Source: Euglena gracilis (Eukaryota; Euglenida; Euglenophyceae; Euglenales). From it: 64,000 bases of DNA. The stretch's first letter is position 1. Each line of letters begins with the position of its first letter. Shown in pieces: positions 52,374 to 64,000 of this stretch. Both the position numbers and the translations under genes were made by a program. The stretch covers positions 76,696,327-76,760,326 of the forward strand of contig CP154956.1 of the NCBI GenBank assembly GCA_039621445.1, read 5' to 3'. Below the pieces are notes generated by a model that ran no database searches, was not told where the DNA came from, and worked only from the letters and a program-made list of their open reading frames with translations.

Positions 52374-55300
52374 GTGCTGCGGGTCGGGACCTGGAACATG
52401 AGCCATTGGACCGCCGCGAAGGTGTCCATGGTGGCTGCCTTGGTGTCGGCCGACGTGCTGGCTGTGCAGGAGACGCACCTGGCGCAGGTGCCGCTGCTCT
52501 CCGCCCACACGACGGCCGCTAATGCGGGTCTTCATCTGCAGCATGGGCGCCCTGTGCAGACCGCCAATCGTTCCGAGCACGGGAAGTCCTGCGGCGTGGG
52601 CTTCCTCTGGCGCCAGGGCATCGCCGTCCTCCCTGCCATGCCGGCCTGCCTAGCGTGGCGTCGCCTGCACGCGATGCGGCGCCTGCACGGGGTTCGTCTC
52701 GCCCCACGTCCTGGACTGCCGCTGGGGCTGCTCTTGCTGTCCGTGTACGCGCCCCTCTCCCACCAAGCAGAGCGCCGCCCCTTCGACCTGGAGTTCGCAG
52801 CGCTGGTCTTCGCCCTGGACATGCAGGTGCCCACGCTGCTGCTGGGCGACTTCAATGGGTCCGTGAGCCCGGCAACCGACTACCTCAACTCCGGTCGCCG
52901 TCCACCCTGCGGCCTCCTCGCCGATCTGCTGGGTCCTGGTCGTCCCTGGGTCGACGTGCATCGCCTACTGCTGCCGGCGCCGCTGCCCTTCACCTACCAC
53001 CAGTCAGGCCCTGGAGGATCGACAATGGCTTCACGGATCGACCTGGTCCTCGCAAACACGGCGGCGATGCGGCTGGTTCGGGAGGCCTCGGTCCTCGAAG
53101 GGCTCAATGACGGCGGCCATTGTCCTGTGCTGGTGTCTTTGTCCCTCGACGCGGGCCGCATTGATTGGCAGCCGCCTCGCCCTCGTCCTCCGCCGCTGCT
53201 CTACGCGGCCTCCTCCGACCTGGCGTCCTCGCCCCAGTGGTCCGACCTCATGGAGCGCTGGCTGCTCTCTCCAGCTGTCGTGGCCCTCCGTCCCCGTCCT
53301 GACGAGTCGCTGGATTCCCTCGCGACTGCTCTCCGTGCGGCATTGGAGCACCTGGTGTCGCTGGCTGGCGGCTGGACGGTTCGACCTCGCAAGCGGCGCT
53401 TGGCATACGACTCCAAGGAGGTGCGCTGCCTTCGCGGCCAGCTGGACGTTCTTCACCGCCTGGCTGCGCAATGCCGCCGCGCGCTGTTGGACGCCTCCTC
53501 TCCCGGCTGCTGGCCACACCACTGGATGGCTCTGCTCGACGACCTGGAGCGCCGCGGGCTGTCCCTGCCACGAGATGTCCCTGTGGCTGTGCTGGCAGTG
53601 GCTGTGCAGAACGCCACCACTACCCGACTCCCAGACCTGCAAACTCTCTTGCGGCGCCATCGTGCGGAGCGCTGCAAGCGGTTCAAGGCTGCGCTTCCTC
53701 GGCTGTGGAAGGAGGACCTGGGCGTGATCCAGCGCTGGCTGCAGACCCCTGGGGTGCCGTGGGGCTCGCGCCCGGTGCTGGACGCCTCGGGGCAGCAGTG
53801 TCTCACCGCGGTGGCTGTGGATGAGGCTGTGCGCGCCTTCTGGGTCGATCAGGTGCTGCGGCAGCATGCGGGCTTGGATGAAGCAGCACGCTGGAGGGCA
53901 TTCCTCGACTCCCGCTTCGGTACTCACATCCCCGTGGCCACCTGGCCTTCGTCGCCCTGGACTGCGGTGCGGGTGTCTGCGGCCCTGCGCTCGATGCGGG
54001 AAGGTGCTGCGCCGGGCCTGGCCGGGGTCCCCATCGCGGTGTGGAGGTCACTGCCCACTCCCTGGCCGGAGGCTGTCGCGCGCTTGCTGACGCTCGTGCA
54101 GGAGCAGCAGCGGTGGCCCTCCTGCTGGCTGGACGCGTACGTGGCCATGATCCCCAAGGCGTCTGGTGGTGCACGCCCTCAGGACCAGCGACCTATCACG
54201 GTGCTGGAGGTGCTGTACCGGCTGTGGGCAAAGGGGATCGTCACCGCGTGGACCCCGACCCTCCAACACGTCTTCCTCTCGGACACCGCCTTCGGCTTCC
54301 GCGCAGGCCGCGGTACCCTGCATGCTGCGCAGGTGGTGCAGGACATCATGCGCCTGCAGCGCCACCGCCGCGCGGAGCTGTGGGTGGCCTCTTTCGACCT
54401 GGCAAAGTGCTATGACAGCCTGCCATGGTGGGCGGTGTTCCGGGTGCTGCGGCAGGCGGGCGTGCCGGAGGACGTGGTGGCCACCTTCGCTGCGTTCTAC
54501 CGGGACGTGCGCAGGCGATTCCGCTACGGGACCATCTTCGGCGAGCCGTGGCAGGCGTGCAATGGCCTGGCAGGGCTGCCCGGCAAGTCCCGATCTGCTG
54601 AACATCCTCTTCGAGACCTTTTCATCGGTGGGCTGCCGCGCAGCGCCTCGGGTCGATGTCGCAGGCCTCCATGTCGCGTCCGTCAGCTTCGCCGACGACC
54701 TGGTGCTGCTGGCCCCTTCCCAGCCTGCGGTGGAGGAGCTGATCGCGGCGTACCTGGAGTGGTGCGCTTTGCTGGGCGTGAAGGTCACGAAGGTCCAAGT
54801 CTGGTCCACGCTGGGCCCTGGGCTGGCCGTGTCCATCGGCGACTCCTCCGTCATGACCACCGCCGAGTTCCGCTTCGTCGGGGTGGAGCTCGGTCTGCCC
54901 AACCGGATCGGCGACTCTGCGCACTGGCTTCCCCGGTTGGACAAGGCGCTGTCCGCTGCTCAACGACTGCGCTGCCTCCCGCTGCCCGCTGCGCTGAACG
55001 CGGTCCTGTGGCGGACGACGGTGCTGCCGAAGGCCCTCTACGGCTGTGAGCTGCGCAACGTCACGGCCACACAGCTGGCCCCACTGGTGGCTGCGGCGAA
55101 GGCTGCTGTGTGCACCAAGCCGCCGCTGGAGCTGAATGCCTGGAACGCCCCGGAGGTGGCGCTGGGCTGGCCGCTGGGGGACTCCGCGCCGCTGCACCCC
55201 ATGGCCTTCGCCCGCCTGCTCCAACTGCGCTGGCTGCACCTCCTGGCGAACGGCGAGGGCATCGCGAGCGTCATCCACCGGGCTGTGGCCTGCCCTTCCA

Positions 55301-57753
55301 TGGTGTGGCGCGAGCCCTCCCTGGCGCTGCGGTCTGCTCTGGCGGCGGTGGGCTGGTCCATCAAGCGGAACGCGCAGTGCAGCCGTTCCACGTCCTGGCC
55401 ACGGCTGCTCCCAGAGCTGTCGCTGGCGGCCACGTCCTTGCTGTCCCCAGACGACATCAACGACCCCCATGAGCAGGCGGTGTTCACGGACGGCTCGGTC
55501 TCCGCTGGAGGGGAGGTGCCGGTATGGCGTCCGGTGGATGGCGAGTCCCTGCTGCTCCACGTCCCCGCACCGCGCAGCAGCACCCATTGTGAGCTGCTCG
55601 CCCTGGAGCTGGCGTTGGGCTTGCAGCCTACTCAGGTCCTCACCGACTCGCTGTGCGCACTGCAGCTCCTCCGTGGCTGGGGCTCGATGCCGGAGACGCG
55701 TCGGCTACGCTGCCCGGATCGGGTGGAAGTGCGTCGGGCGCTGGCAGCCGCCGCGGCGTGCATCCTGCCCGTGACGCTGGAGAAGGTGCGGGCTCATGAC
55801 GACCGTGGGGTCCAGCGCGGGCTGTCAAAGGCGGTGGGCAATGATGCTGCTGATGCCCTGGCCAAGCAAGCGGCGGCGGGGACGACCTCACCATCTGTCC
55901 GGCCCCCGGAGGACGTCCCAATGCTGGGTCCGGCGGGCGACCCGGTCGTGCTGTTGGATGGGGATGGCGCGGTGGTGCTCAGCGTCCCCTCCTCTTTCCC
56001 GGTGGCCTGGTGGCGACGTTGTCGGCGACTGTGGTCTTCCAAGGGACCTCGCCCCCGGCTGGACCTCCTGTTCCCCGTGGGTTTGGACTTCGACTGGGCC
56101 TCCTCCACCACCATCTTCCGCCGGCCGGTGGTCCAGTCCGGCGGCTTCGTGCACAAGGTGGCCCCGCGGGTGATCAAGTGGGTCGCCCGTGTCCGTGGCG
56201 GCTGTCTCGCTACGCGGGAGCGTCTGGCGCGGCACGGCATCGGCGGCGTGGTGTCACCTGTCTGCCTGTGCTGCGGGGTGGAGGTGGAGGACGACGCCCA
56301 CGTGCTGACGGGCTGTCCGGCTACCGGCGCTGCCCCCCCCCTCCCGGCCCTGCTGGATGTGTGGGCGCTGGCCAGCGCTACCTCGAAGCTGAGTGTGCCG
56401 CCCCCTTCACTGGCATGGCTGACGGCGCACTGCCTCCCCCTGCTGGCGGCGCTGGTCCCCTCCACCGTGCTGCACCATCACGCTCTCCCGGCGGCGGATG
56501 CGACGCGGTTCATGCTCGCGTTGCACGTGGCCCTGGCTGAGCGCACGGCAGAACTCCTTCGCCGTCGTGGTGAGCTCATGGCCACCTCCCCGATGCTGGT
56601 CGACACGCCCTCCGACCAGCCCCCGGCGGTCCCCCCAGTCGTGTCCCCGGCCCCGGCGGCGAGCAGCTCCTCGTGTGCATTGCCCCCAGAGCTGCGCCTC
56701 AGTGTCCCCGAGCTGCGGTCCCGGGAGCTTCAGCAGCGCCAGCGCCCCCCGGCCCCGCTGGCACCAGCCGGTCCTCCGCAGGCCCCCCCATGCGGTAGCC
56801 CCCGGCGGCGTTGGTTGCAGTCGCGCCTGGTCGTCTTGCTGCGGGAGCACACTGTGGTCTGCCCCGCCAGCCGCGGCTGCCGTTCGGAGGTCTTTCTGGA
56901 CCTCTTTGAGGAGTTGGTGGGTGAGCACTATACGACGACCCCTGGCTCCTTGCCGGCTCACCGCCTGTCCGGCTTCGCCAAGGCGCTGGCCAACCTGGTG
57001 GGCTCCGCGGACCTGAGCCCCCCCCTCCAGCGGCACTCATTGGGTGGCGGTCGGTGGCTGTACAACCGCACCCCCACTGTGCATCGGGATGCTGACCGCT
57101 GGCGTCGACGAGCTGAGCGAGAGCTGGCTGCCTGTCCGGTACCTCGCCCCGTGGCAACCATCGAGGAGGTGGATGCCGGTCTGGCTGCTTGGCTGCGGTA
57201 CCACCCCCACCTGCGGGCGGCGGCGGTGGAGCAGGGGCTGCCGAGCAAAGCGCTTCTGCTGCTGTGGGAGGTGGACAAGGGCATGCCCTTCCCATCCACT
57301 GCGGGCAGCTCGGAGTCTGCGCTGGTCCTGGGCTTCACCCGTCGCCTGCGCCGCCAGGTGGGCCTGGACGATGAGCTGCGGGACTACATGATCCCCCGAG
57401 ACGTGGTCGGCGCCCTGGGTCCTGGCCTGCGGGACAGCCACAACCAGCGCTGGCCGGTGCAGATCGTGCCGCCCGCCCCCGGGGAGCCAGCTGCCTGGTA
57501 CGAGCTGTTCCAGCAGCGGTGGAAAGACTTCTTGTCGTCCTTACGGGTCACCGCGCCAGCGGAGGAGGCGGATCATCGGCGGGCTCGAGCAGTGGGGGAC
57601 CTGGCTCCAGCGAAGAGGCGGCGGACAGCCCCTCCGGCACGAGCAGCGTCAGCCAAGCCCCCCGCCCCGCCGCGATCGTCAACCAGGGCACGGTCTTTGG
57701 ACGCCGAGGCCGACGTGCCCCCACCGAAGCGTCAGTCCCAGGGGTTTTTTTAA
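52374..57753 (+). CDS. LINE ORF2: APE endonuclease, reverse transcriptase, RNase H, CCHC and long C-terminal extension
   Basis: The endonuclease motifs appear in order: VGTWNMSHW, LAVQETHLA, LLSVYAPLS, LLLGDFNGS, SRIDLVLAN and DGGHCPVLV. RT follows: IPKASGGARPQDQRPITVL, FGFRAGRGTLHAAQVV, motif A ASFDLAKCYDSLPW, QGCPASPDLLN and motif C SFADDLVLL. RNase H has FTDGSVSAGG, CELLALELALGL, VLTDSLCAL and VGNDAADALAK. A CCHC finger, CLCCGVEVEDDAHVLTGC, is near 56265-56315. A single +1 shift near 54565, between CNGLA and WQGCPASP, breaks the frame. After the finger come about 480 further residues with blocks EVFLDLFEELVGEHYTT and RRLRRQVGLDDELRDYMI that I cannot assign. The start is taken at GTG 52374; the true start is uncertain. 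Confidence 0.85.
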
Positions 57754-58230
57754 GACCGGGGGGGGGGGGGGGGGAGGGGGGGCTCCCCCCCACCCCCCCA
57801 CCCCCTGGGGGGGGGCCCCCCCCGGGGGGGGGGGGGGAGGGGGTCCCGGGGGACCCACAAAAAATGGCCGAAAAAATCGCGAAAAGTGCTAAAAATAGAA
57901 TTTTTTCGGCGCCTGCGGCGCCGAAAAGTATATTCCACCCCCCTCCGGGGGGTACCCATCCCACCCCGGGTGGGGGGGGGGGTTCCCGGCGGACCCACCC
58001 ACCCTACTACCCCTCCCCCCCCCCCCCGGTAAAAAAATCCCTGGTCAGTCCACCTTGGACTGTTGGCGGCAACCTGCGAGGGCCCCGCTACCACCCCCCC
58101 GTCATGGGCGAGCGGCTGAGGGTCCACCGACCTAATGGAGGAGGGATGGGGCGCTTGGCATCGTGGTGATCTCGGTCATCATGGCATAGACAACAACCCT
58201 CGATGAGGCCCCCCTCACCGCTCCGACCGA
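57754..58230 (+). other. LINE 3' untranslated region
   Basis: G and C runs, then TTTTTTCGGCGCCTGCGGCG with an AT-rich neighbourhood (part of the dispersed CGGCGCC repeat seen inverted at 37640-37805). A non-repetitive 100 bases ending GACAACAACCCTCGATGAGG precede the C-rich CAC tract. No poly-A is seen at this junction. Confidence 0.6.
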
Positions 58231-60256
58231 ACCCCCCCCCCCCCCCACCACACCCCACCACCCCCCCACCACCACCCACCACCACCACCACCCCCCCCAC
58301 ACCCCCCCACCCCACCCCCCCCCCCCCCCACCCCCCCCCACCCCCCCAACCCCCCCCAACCCCCCCCCACCCCACACCCCCCACCCCCCCCACCCCCCCC
58401 CACCCCCCCCCACCCCCCCCCACCCCCCCCCCCCCCCCCCACCCCCCCCCCCCCTCCTACCCCGCCCCACCCCCCCACCCCCCCCCTTCCCCACCCCTCC
58501 GCAATCCGCCCCCCCCCACCCCCCCCCCCCCCCCCCCCCCACACCCCCCCCACCCCCCCCCCCCCCCCCCCCCCCCACCCCCCACGCCACCCCCCCCCCC
58601 CCCCCCACCACCCCCCCCGCCACCCCCCCCCCCCCCCCCACCCCCCCCACCACCACCACCCCCACCACCACCACCACCACCACCACCACCACCACCACCA
58701 CCACCACCACCACCACCACCACCACCACCACCACCACCACCACCACCCCACCCACACCACCCCCACCACCACCACCACCCACCACCCCACCCCACCACCC
58801 CCACCCCCCCAACCCACCACCACCACCACCACCACCACCACCCCCACCACCACCACCACCACCACACCCCACCCCACCACCCCCACCACCCACCCCACAC
58901 ACCAGACCACACCACCTACCACCACCACCACCACCACCACCACTACCACCACCACCACCACCACCACCACCACCACCAACCCCCACCCCCCCAACCCCCA
59001 CCCCCCCCCCCCCCACCACCACCACCCACCACCACCACCACCACCACCACCACCACCACCACTCATCCACCACCCCCCACCACCACCACCACACCACCCA
59101 CCACACCACCAACCACCACCACCACCTCCAACCACCACCACCATACCACCCCACCACCACCGTACCACCACCACCACCACCCACCACCACGCACCACCCC
59201 GCACCACGCACCACCACCACCACCTCACCACCACCACCACTACCACCACCACCACCACCACCACTCACCACCACCCTACTACCACCACCACCACCACCAC
59301 CACCACCTCCACCACCACGACCACCACCCACCCCCCCCACCAACCACCACCAACACCACCACCACCACCACCACCACCAAACCTCCACCACCATACCACC
59401 ACCACCACCACCACCCCACCACCACCACCACTCCACCACCACCCCACCACTCACCACCACCACCACCCAACCACCACCACAAAACCACCACCAAAACACC
59501 ACCACCACCACCACCACCAACCACCCACCACCATCCACCAATCCCACCCACCACCACCACCACCACCACCCCCACCACCACCACCCCACCACCACCACCA
59601 CCACCACCACCACTCACCCCACCACCACCACCACCACCACCACCACCACCCCACCACCAACCACCCACCCAGCCACCACCACCACCACCCTACCACACCA
59701 CCACCACCACCTACCACCCCACCTACCACACCACCACCACCACCACCACCACCACCACCACCACCACCACCACCACCACCATCCACCTCCCCACCACCAC
59801 CACCACCTACCACCACCACCACCACCCACCACGCACCACACCACCCACCACCACCACCACCACCACCACCACCACCACCACCACCGTACCGCCACCAGCC
59901 ACCCCCACCACCCCCACCAAACCACCACCACCAAACCACCACCACCACCACCACCACCACCAACACCACCTGACTCATCCACCACCACGCCCCACGCACC
60001 ACCACACCACCACCCACCACCACCACCACCACACCACCTATACCACCACCAACCACCACCTCACCTGACCACCACCACCACCACCACCACCACCACCACC
60101 ACCACCGACCACCACCACCACCACCACCACCACCACCACCACCACCACCAACCACACCACCACCACCACCTACCATCCTAGCCGACGCACACCACCGACC
60201 ACCAAACCCCCCCACCACCACCCCACCACCCACACCACCAAAACAACAAAAAAAAA

Positions 60257-60304
<48 letters not shown>

Positions 60305-61117
60305 ACCACCACCACCACCACCACACCACCACCCACCACCACCACCACCACCAACCACCACTCACCACCACCTCCACCACCACCACCACCCACCACCTAC
60401 ACCACCCCCTACCACCACCACCACCACCACCACCATTCCACCCACCGACCCCCACCACCACCACCCAACCAACCGACCCACCACCACCCACCACCACCAC
60501 CACCCCACCCCCCCCAACCACCACCACCACCACCACCACCACCACCACCACCACCACCACCACCACCACCACCACCACCAGACCACCACCACCACCAGCC
60601 ACCACCACCACCACCTACCACCACCACCACCACCACCACCACCGACCACCTCACCACCACCACACCACACCACCTAACCACCACCACCACCACCAACCAC
60701 CCTCCTCCCACCACCACCACCACCACCACCACCAACCTCCCACCACCACCACCACCACCACCACCACCACCACCACCACCACCACCCCACCAACAACCAC
60801 CCCCACCACCACATCCCCACCACCACCACCACCACCACCACCACCACCACACCACCACCACCACCACCACCCACCACCCCACCACCACCACACACCCCCA
60901 CCCACCACCACCTACCACCACCACCACCACCACAACCACCAACCACCACCACCACCACCACGCGACCACCACCACCCCCACCATCCCCACCACCACCACC
61001 CGACCACCACCACCACCATCCACCACCACCACCGCACCACCACCACCAGGCCACCACCACCACCCACCTACCCCACTCACCACCACCACCCCATACCCCC
61101 TACCCACCCCCCACCAC

Positions 61118-61157
<40 letters not shown>

Positions 61158-61513
61158 ACCAACCACCACCACACCACCACCCCACCACCATCACCACCAC
61201 CACCACCACCACCACCACCACCACCACTCACCACCACCACCACTCAACCACTCCACTCACCACCAACCACCACCACCCACCACCACCACTCACCACCACC
61301 AACCACCACCCACCCCCCACCACCACTCACCACCACCACCACTCACCACCACCCAACCACCACCACCAACCCCCACCACCACCACCACCACCACCACCAC
61401 CACCACCCCCACCACCACTAACCACAAATACAACGACAACCACCACCACCACCACCACCACCACCACCACCACTCACCACCACCAAAATAAAAAAAAAAA
61501 AAAAAAAAAAAAA
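58231..61513. repeat. 3.3-kb (CAC)n/poly-C satellite tract with poly-A insertions
   Basis: The first 400 bases are C runs with CAC, followed by almost pure CAC/CCA repeats with minor T, G and A variants. A tracts interrupt at about 60239-60303, 61120-61156 and 61487-61513. All long frames here (His/Pro/Thr on +, Val/Gly/Trp on -) are artefacts. The exact length may be unreliable in the assembly. Confidence 0.95.
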
Positions 61514-62350
61514 CAAAAAACATAAATCATATTAAAAGTGTCTAAAACCTTAAAACCCCTTAAAACCCCAAAATTTTTTATCAAATGCCTTAAAATACAT
61601 CAAAAGGCCTTAAAATTTCATCTGGCCAATTTTTTTCTCTAACGTAGCATAAGAAAAGTTGCTAACCCTTTGCGAAAATAATCTAACTCCAAGAAAAAAA
61701 TTCCGGCATCGCTAGAACAATTATCCATCCACTGAAACTCAAAAAAATGGGGTTTCGACTTTTTCTTTGATTCTTTGTTGATGTTGGGCCCGTTTGATGC
61801 CTGGATGGCCTTGGACCGACCTTGGAAAAAAAGAACCTTAAAAAGCCAAAAAAGCATTCAAAAAACCCTTAAAATTTGAAATGATTATCCTTAAAAATTA
61901 TGCACCTTTCCCTGAAAAGAGATGCCAGACAAGCAATCACATAAACCAACCCCTCCCCCACTTATAACCCCTAAAAGTTATAAGGTCCTGTTTGGTGGTT
62001 GGCCCTGAGGGGGGGGGTGCTATGAGTGGGGGGTTGGGTTACAGAGATAGAGGGCAATCTTTGGGGGAGGGTCCAGGCAGAGGGAGAGAAGCATTTTTCG
62101 ACCTCCCCACACTCCCACACCAGGATTTAAAAGAGCGATATTTTGGCACATTTGTGATTAGAAGCCAAGGAACAATGCATGCATTTAGGCAAAAAAAACG
62201 ACAACAAAAAGAGAGGACAGGTCAATGGGCACGGAGGAAGGAGACAGGTCATGGCACAGAACAATATCATGGGCGGGGGAGGACCAATCCAGGGGGGGGG
62301 GGATGGCAGTAAAAAAAAATGACGTTCGCCGCACTATGCATTACACAAAG
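61514..62350. other. No gene recognised
   Basis: AT-rich with repeated CCTTAAAA phrases at 61540-61620 and G runs further right. No exon-like frame. Confidence 0.4.
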
Positions 62351-62351
62351 C

Positions 62352-62504
62352 CTAAATTATGGCTTCACAACAGCTGGAAGCCTGTCTGAGTTCAAGAGGC
62401 TGGCCCCCCAAGGTCATCCAGTGGCTGAGCGAGGTCTGCCGCTCGCGTGGCAGATCGGAATCTTCGGAATCATCGGAGTCTTCGACGGGCTGCCACGCCG
62501 AGAC
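62352..62504 (-). other. Exon-like island with good acceptor, function unknown
   Basis: On the - strand the acceptor CCCTCCCCCCACAAG is followed by VSAWQPVEDSDDSEDSDLPR and ERQTSLSHWMTLGGQPLELR. This is an acidic, casein-kinase-like serine stretch followed by a folded segment. The frame closes at TAG near 62352. No family is recognised. Confidence 0.35.
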
Positions 62505-63000
62505 CTTGTGGGGGGAGGGGGGACTGGTTTCCCCTTCAGCGACCACGCACACACTCAAGAAAAATCTTCCCAACACAAATCAGCTGAGAAGGGGTGGGGG
62601 GTTGAAAGAAACAAAGTTGTTGAATTGCCTCTGGGAATACGGATTTGACATGAGGTTCCACGTGACCGAGACTCCCAACTGAACTTCATCACGACAGCTT
62701 GTTTCGTCACGCTCAAAACGCACATCAGTGATAGCCACGGACATCGGAGTCAATGTCTGCTATCACAGTCCGATCCACGCGTACAAAATGAAGGTCCCTT
62801 TGCAGGGATGCGCGAAACATAAATCATCACAGGGAAATCGGGCCTGGGTGAAAAGATTGAGCCGGGGGAATCGCTGAATTGAAACGTTATTCTTTGTTTG
62901 AAACCCTTAAAGATGCGGAATGCGTCCTTTCCATAAACGAATTACAAGGTTTTAATCAGGGTCAATCAAAACAAAAAGAACTGGCGTCATGGCTTCATCG

Positions 63001-63060
63001 AATATATTATATATATATATAATTATATATATGTATAATATGATTATATATATATACTAT
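63001..63060. repeat. (AT)n microsatellite
   Basis: TATATA repeats with single-base interruptions. Confidence 0.9.
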
Positions 63061-63296
63061 TAGATCATCTATCTCTCTCTATATATCTCATTCATTCTCT
63101 ACGTATGTATCTCTATAATAGCTCACCATAATTGGAAAGAAGGTAAGAAATTGATATGGAAAAAGGAGAAGCGAAGGACGGGAGAGAAGGGCAAAGAGAG
63201 GGAGAAGATGGGGGAAAAGAAGCAGGATAAAAAAAGGAAAAAGTGTGAGGTGAGAAAAAAGAGGGTACGGGAGGGGATTGATATATATATTATCTA

Positions 63297-63379
63297 TATC
63301 TCTCTATTTCTCTCTCTCCTCTCTCTCTCCTCTACTCTTCTCTCTCGTTCACTCTCTCTCTCTCTACTCTCTCTCTCCA
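63297..63379. repeat. (CT)n-rich microsatellite
   Basis: TCTC repeats with A and G interruptions. Confidence 0.9.
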
Positions 63380-63391
63380 CCCCCGTTATTG

Positions 63392-63532
63392 AAGGTATAG
63401 GTTAGGTGCGCACATGCTGATTTGCGCTAATTGGCAACGTTGCGCTAATCGGCTATGTAGCGCAACATAGCCGATTAGCGCAACTTTGCCAATTAGCGCA
63501 AATCAGCATGTGCGCACCTAACCCTATACCTT
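63392..63532. repeat. 141-bp near-perfect palindrome
   Basis: Arms of about 67 bp (AAGGTATAGGTTAGGTGCGC onward, with TTGCGCTAAT twice in each arm) pair with only one mismatch and one indel around a six-base centre AGCGCA. Extrusion as a cruciform or a long hairpin RNA is possible. A small foldback element is the likely origin. Confidence 0.92.
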
Positions 63533-63555
63533 TCATTAAGGGGGTGCCCAACCCG

Positions 63556-63603
63556 GTGTCAAGTTTAGTACCCCCCCCCCCGGGGGGGTACTAAACTTGA
63601 CAC
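63556..63603. repeat. 48-bp perfect palindrome
   Basis: GTGTCAAGTTTAGTACCCCC pairs with GGGGGTACTAAACTTGACAC across a C/G-run centre. It lies only 23 bases from the previous palindrome and has C-run inner ends like the mini-elements elsewhere in the window. Confidence 0.92.
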
Positions 63604-63645
63604 TTGCCGTACATAAATTTATGTTTGAAGTCCAGAATCCCCTTA

Positions 63646-63985
63646 TCAATCAAGTTCTTTTTGTCCCGAAGCCATTGTGCACCCACATCCATTAGTGCAC
63701 CACTTTGTAACTCTCTGTGGTGAACAAAACTTTTGGAAATTTCCCTCAGAAAAATCTACAAAATGGGACGTTAGGGCTCTGACAAATTCTGATACTGAGT
63801 GTGTCTGTGTGCGCATAATGAGGAAAATTTCTTCACACCTCGTTGGGCACTGAGAACTTTCAACACCTGAAAAGAACGAAGCAAAATATCCACTGGGATG
63901 AGCTAATTCATCCCTGCTCAAGTTGTTGATCTTCCGGGAGGCCTTCACTCACACTTTGCAGAAGCACCACGATGGCACGGTCACG
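63646..63985 (-). other. Exon-like open frame at the window edge, function unknown
   Basis: The - strand reads NNLSRDELAHPSGYFASFFS, then SSQCPTRCEEIFLIMRTQTH, SVSEFVRALTSHFVDFSEGN and VTKWCTNGCGCTMASGQ. An acceptor-like CGTTCTTTTCAG falls inside, so this may be one exon of about 230 bases or a longer one running out of the window. Composition is convincingly protein-like. I recognise no family. Confidence 0.35.
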
Positions 63986-64000
63986 CCCTTTCAAAGCATC

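Larger units (their letters stand above)
49908..58230 (+). mobile_element. Nearly intact APE-type non-LTR retrotransposon (LINE)
   Basis: Two ORFs on the + strand: ORF1 (49957-52323), with a coiled coil, and ORF2 (52374-57753), with APE endonuclease, RT, RNase H and a CCHC finger. It is about 65-70% GC, unlike its flanks. The 5' end abuts a (CAC)n tract, and the 3' end, after about 480 bases, runs into a 3.3-kb C-rich (CAC)n tract. Only one frameshift is evident in 7.8 kb of coding sequence, so this copy is recent or recently active. Confidence 0.88.

Noticed and set aside
50188-55587. Long - strand frames opposite LINE ORF1 and ORF2
   Set aside because: No motifs; they are shadows of GC-rich coding sequence.
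58132-61523. Long frames of Pro/His/Thr or Gly/Val/Trp
   Set aside because: They are translations of the CAC satellite and poly-C runs.

Overview
This is eukaryotic DNA built almost entirely from transposable elements, simple repeats and intron-like or intergenic sequence. There is no operon-like gene packing and no rRNA, tRNA or CRISPR array that I can recognise. The nested reverse-transcribing elements, glycine-lysine-rich Gag tails, homopolymer-rich mini-elements and very long microsatellites suggest a large protist or algal genome. A dinoflagellate is my best guess, mainly because retroelement-borne cytosine methyltransferases are already known from dinoflagellates and charophyte algae. 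A degenerate CCCTAA tract at about 45.3 kb (TTAGGG type) does not support that guess, so the assignment is tentative.

Left part (1-23.2 kb) is a transposon nest. A DIRS-type tyrosine-recombinase retrotransposon on the + strand (element A, 894-18348) has its reverse transcriptase (RT) gene split by a complete Ty3/gypsy-type LTR retrotransposon (2617-15281). That insertion has 592/590-bp LTRs, a TCATG target duplication, an initiator-Met-tRNA primer site and a polypurine tract. Its Pol carries a C5 cytosine methyltransferase-like domain ahead of protease, RT, RNase H and integrase, with an in-frame TGA exactly in SAM-binding motif I. A 411-bp TA-flanked mini-element interrupts A's tyrosine recombinase (YR). 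A second DIRS-type element (B, 18601-23161, - strand) is nearly complete. It has terminal inverted repeats and an internal complementary region equal to the complement of the joined 3' and 5' ends, but about 0.6 kb covering the first half of its YR is inverted.

Middle part (23.2-49.7 kb) is GC-variable DNA with microsatellites, short tandem duplications, a 1337-bp foldback transposon with a 7-bp target duplication, dispersed short palindromes (GCGG-NNNN-CCGC), hairpin arrays and telomere-like repeats. Scattered short frames, mostly on the - strand, look like exons of one or more unrecognised intron-rich host genes. They are given at low confidence.

Right part (49.7-64 kb) is dominated by a nearly intact APE-type non-LTR retrotransposon (LINE): ORF1 is intact and ORF2 has one frameshift. 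It lies exactly between two (CAC)n tracts, the downstream one about 3.3 kb long, suggesting insertion into CAC repeats. The last 2.5 kb hold two exon-like islands and two long perfect or near-perfect palindromes.
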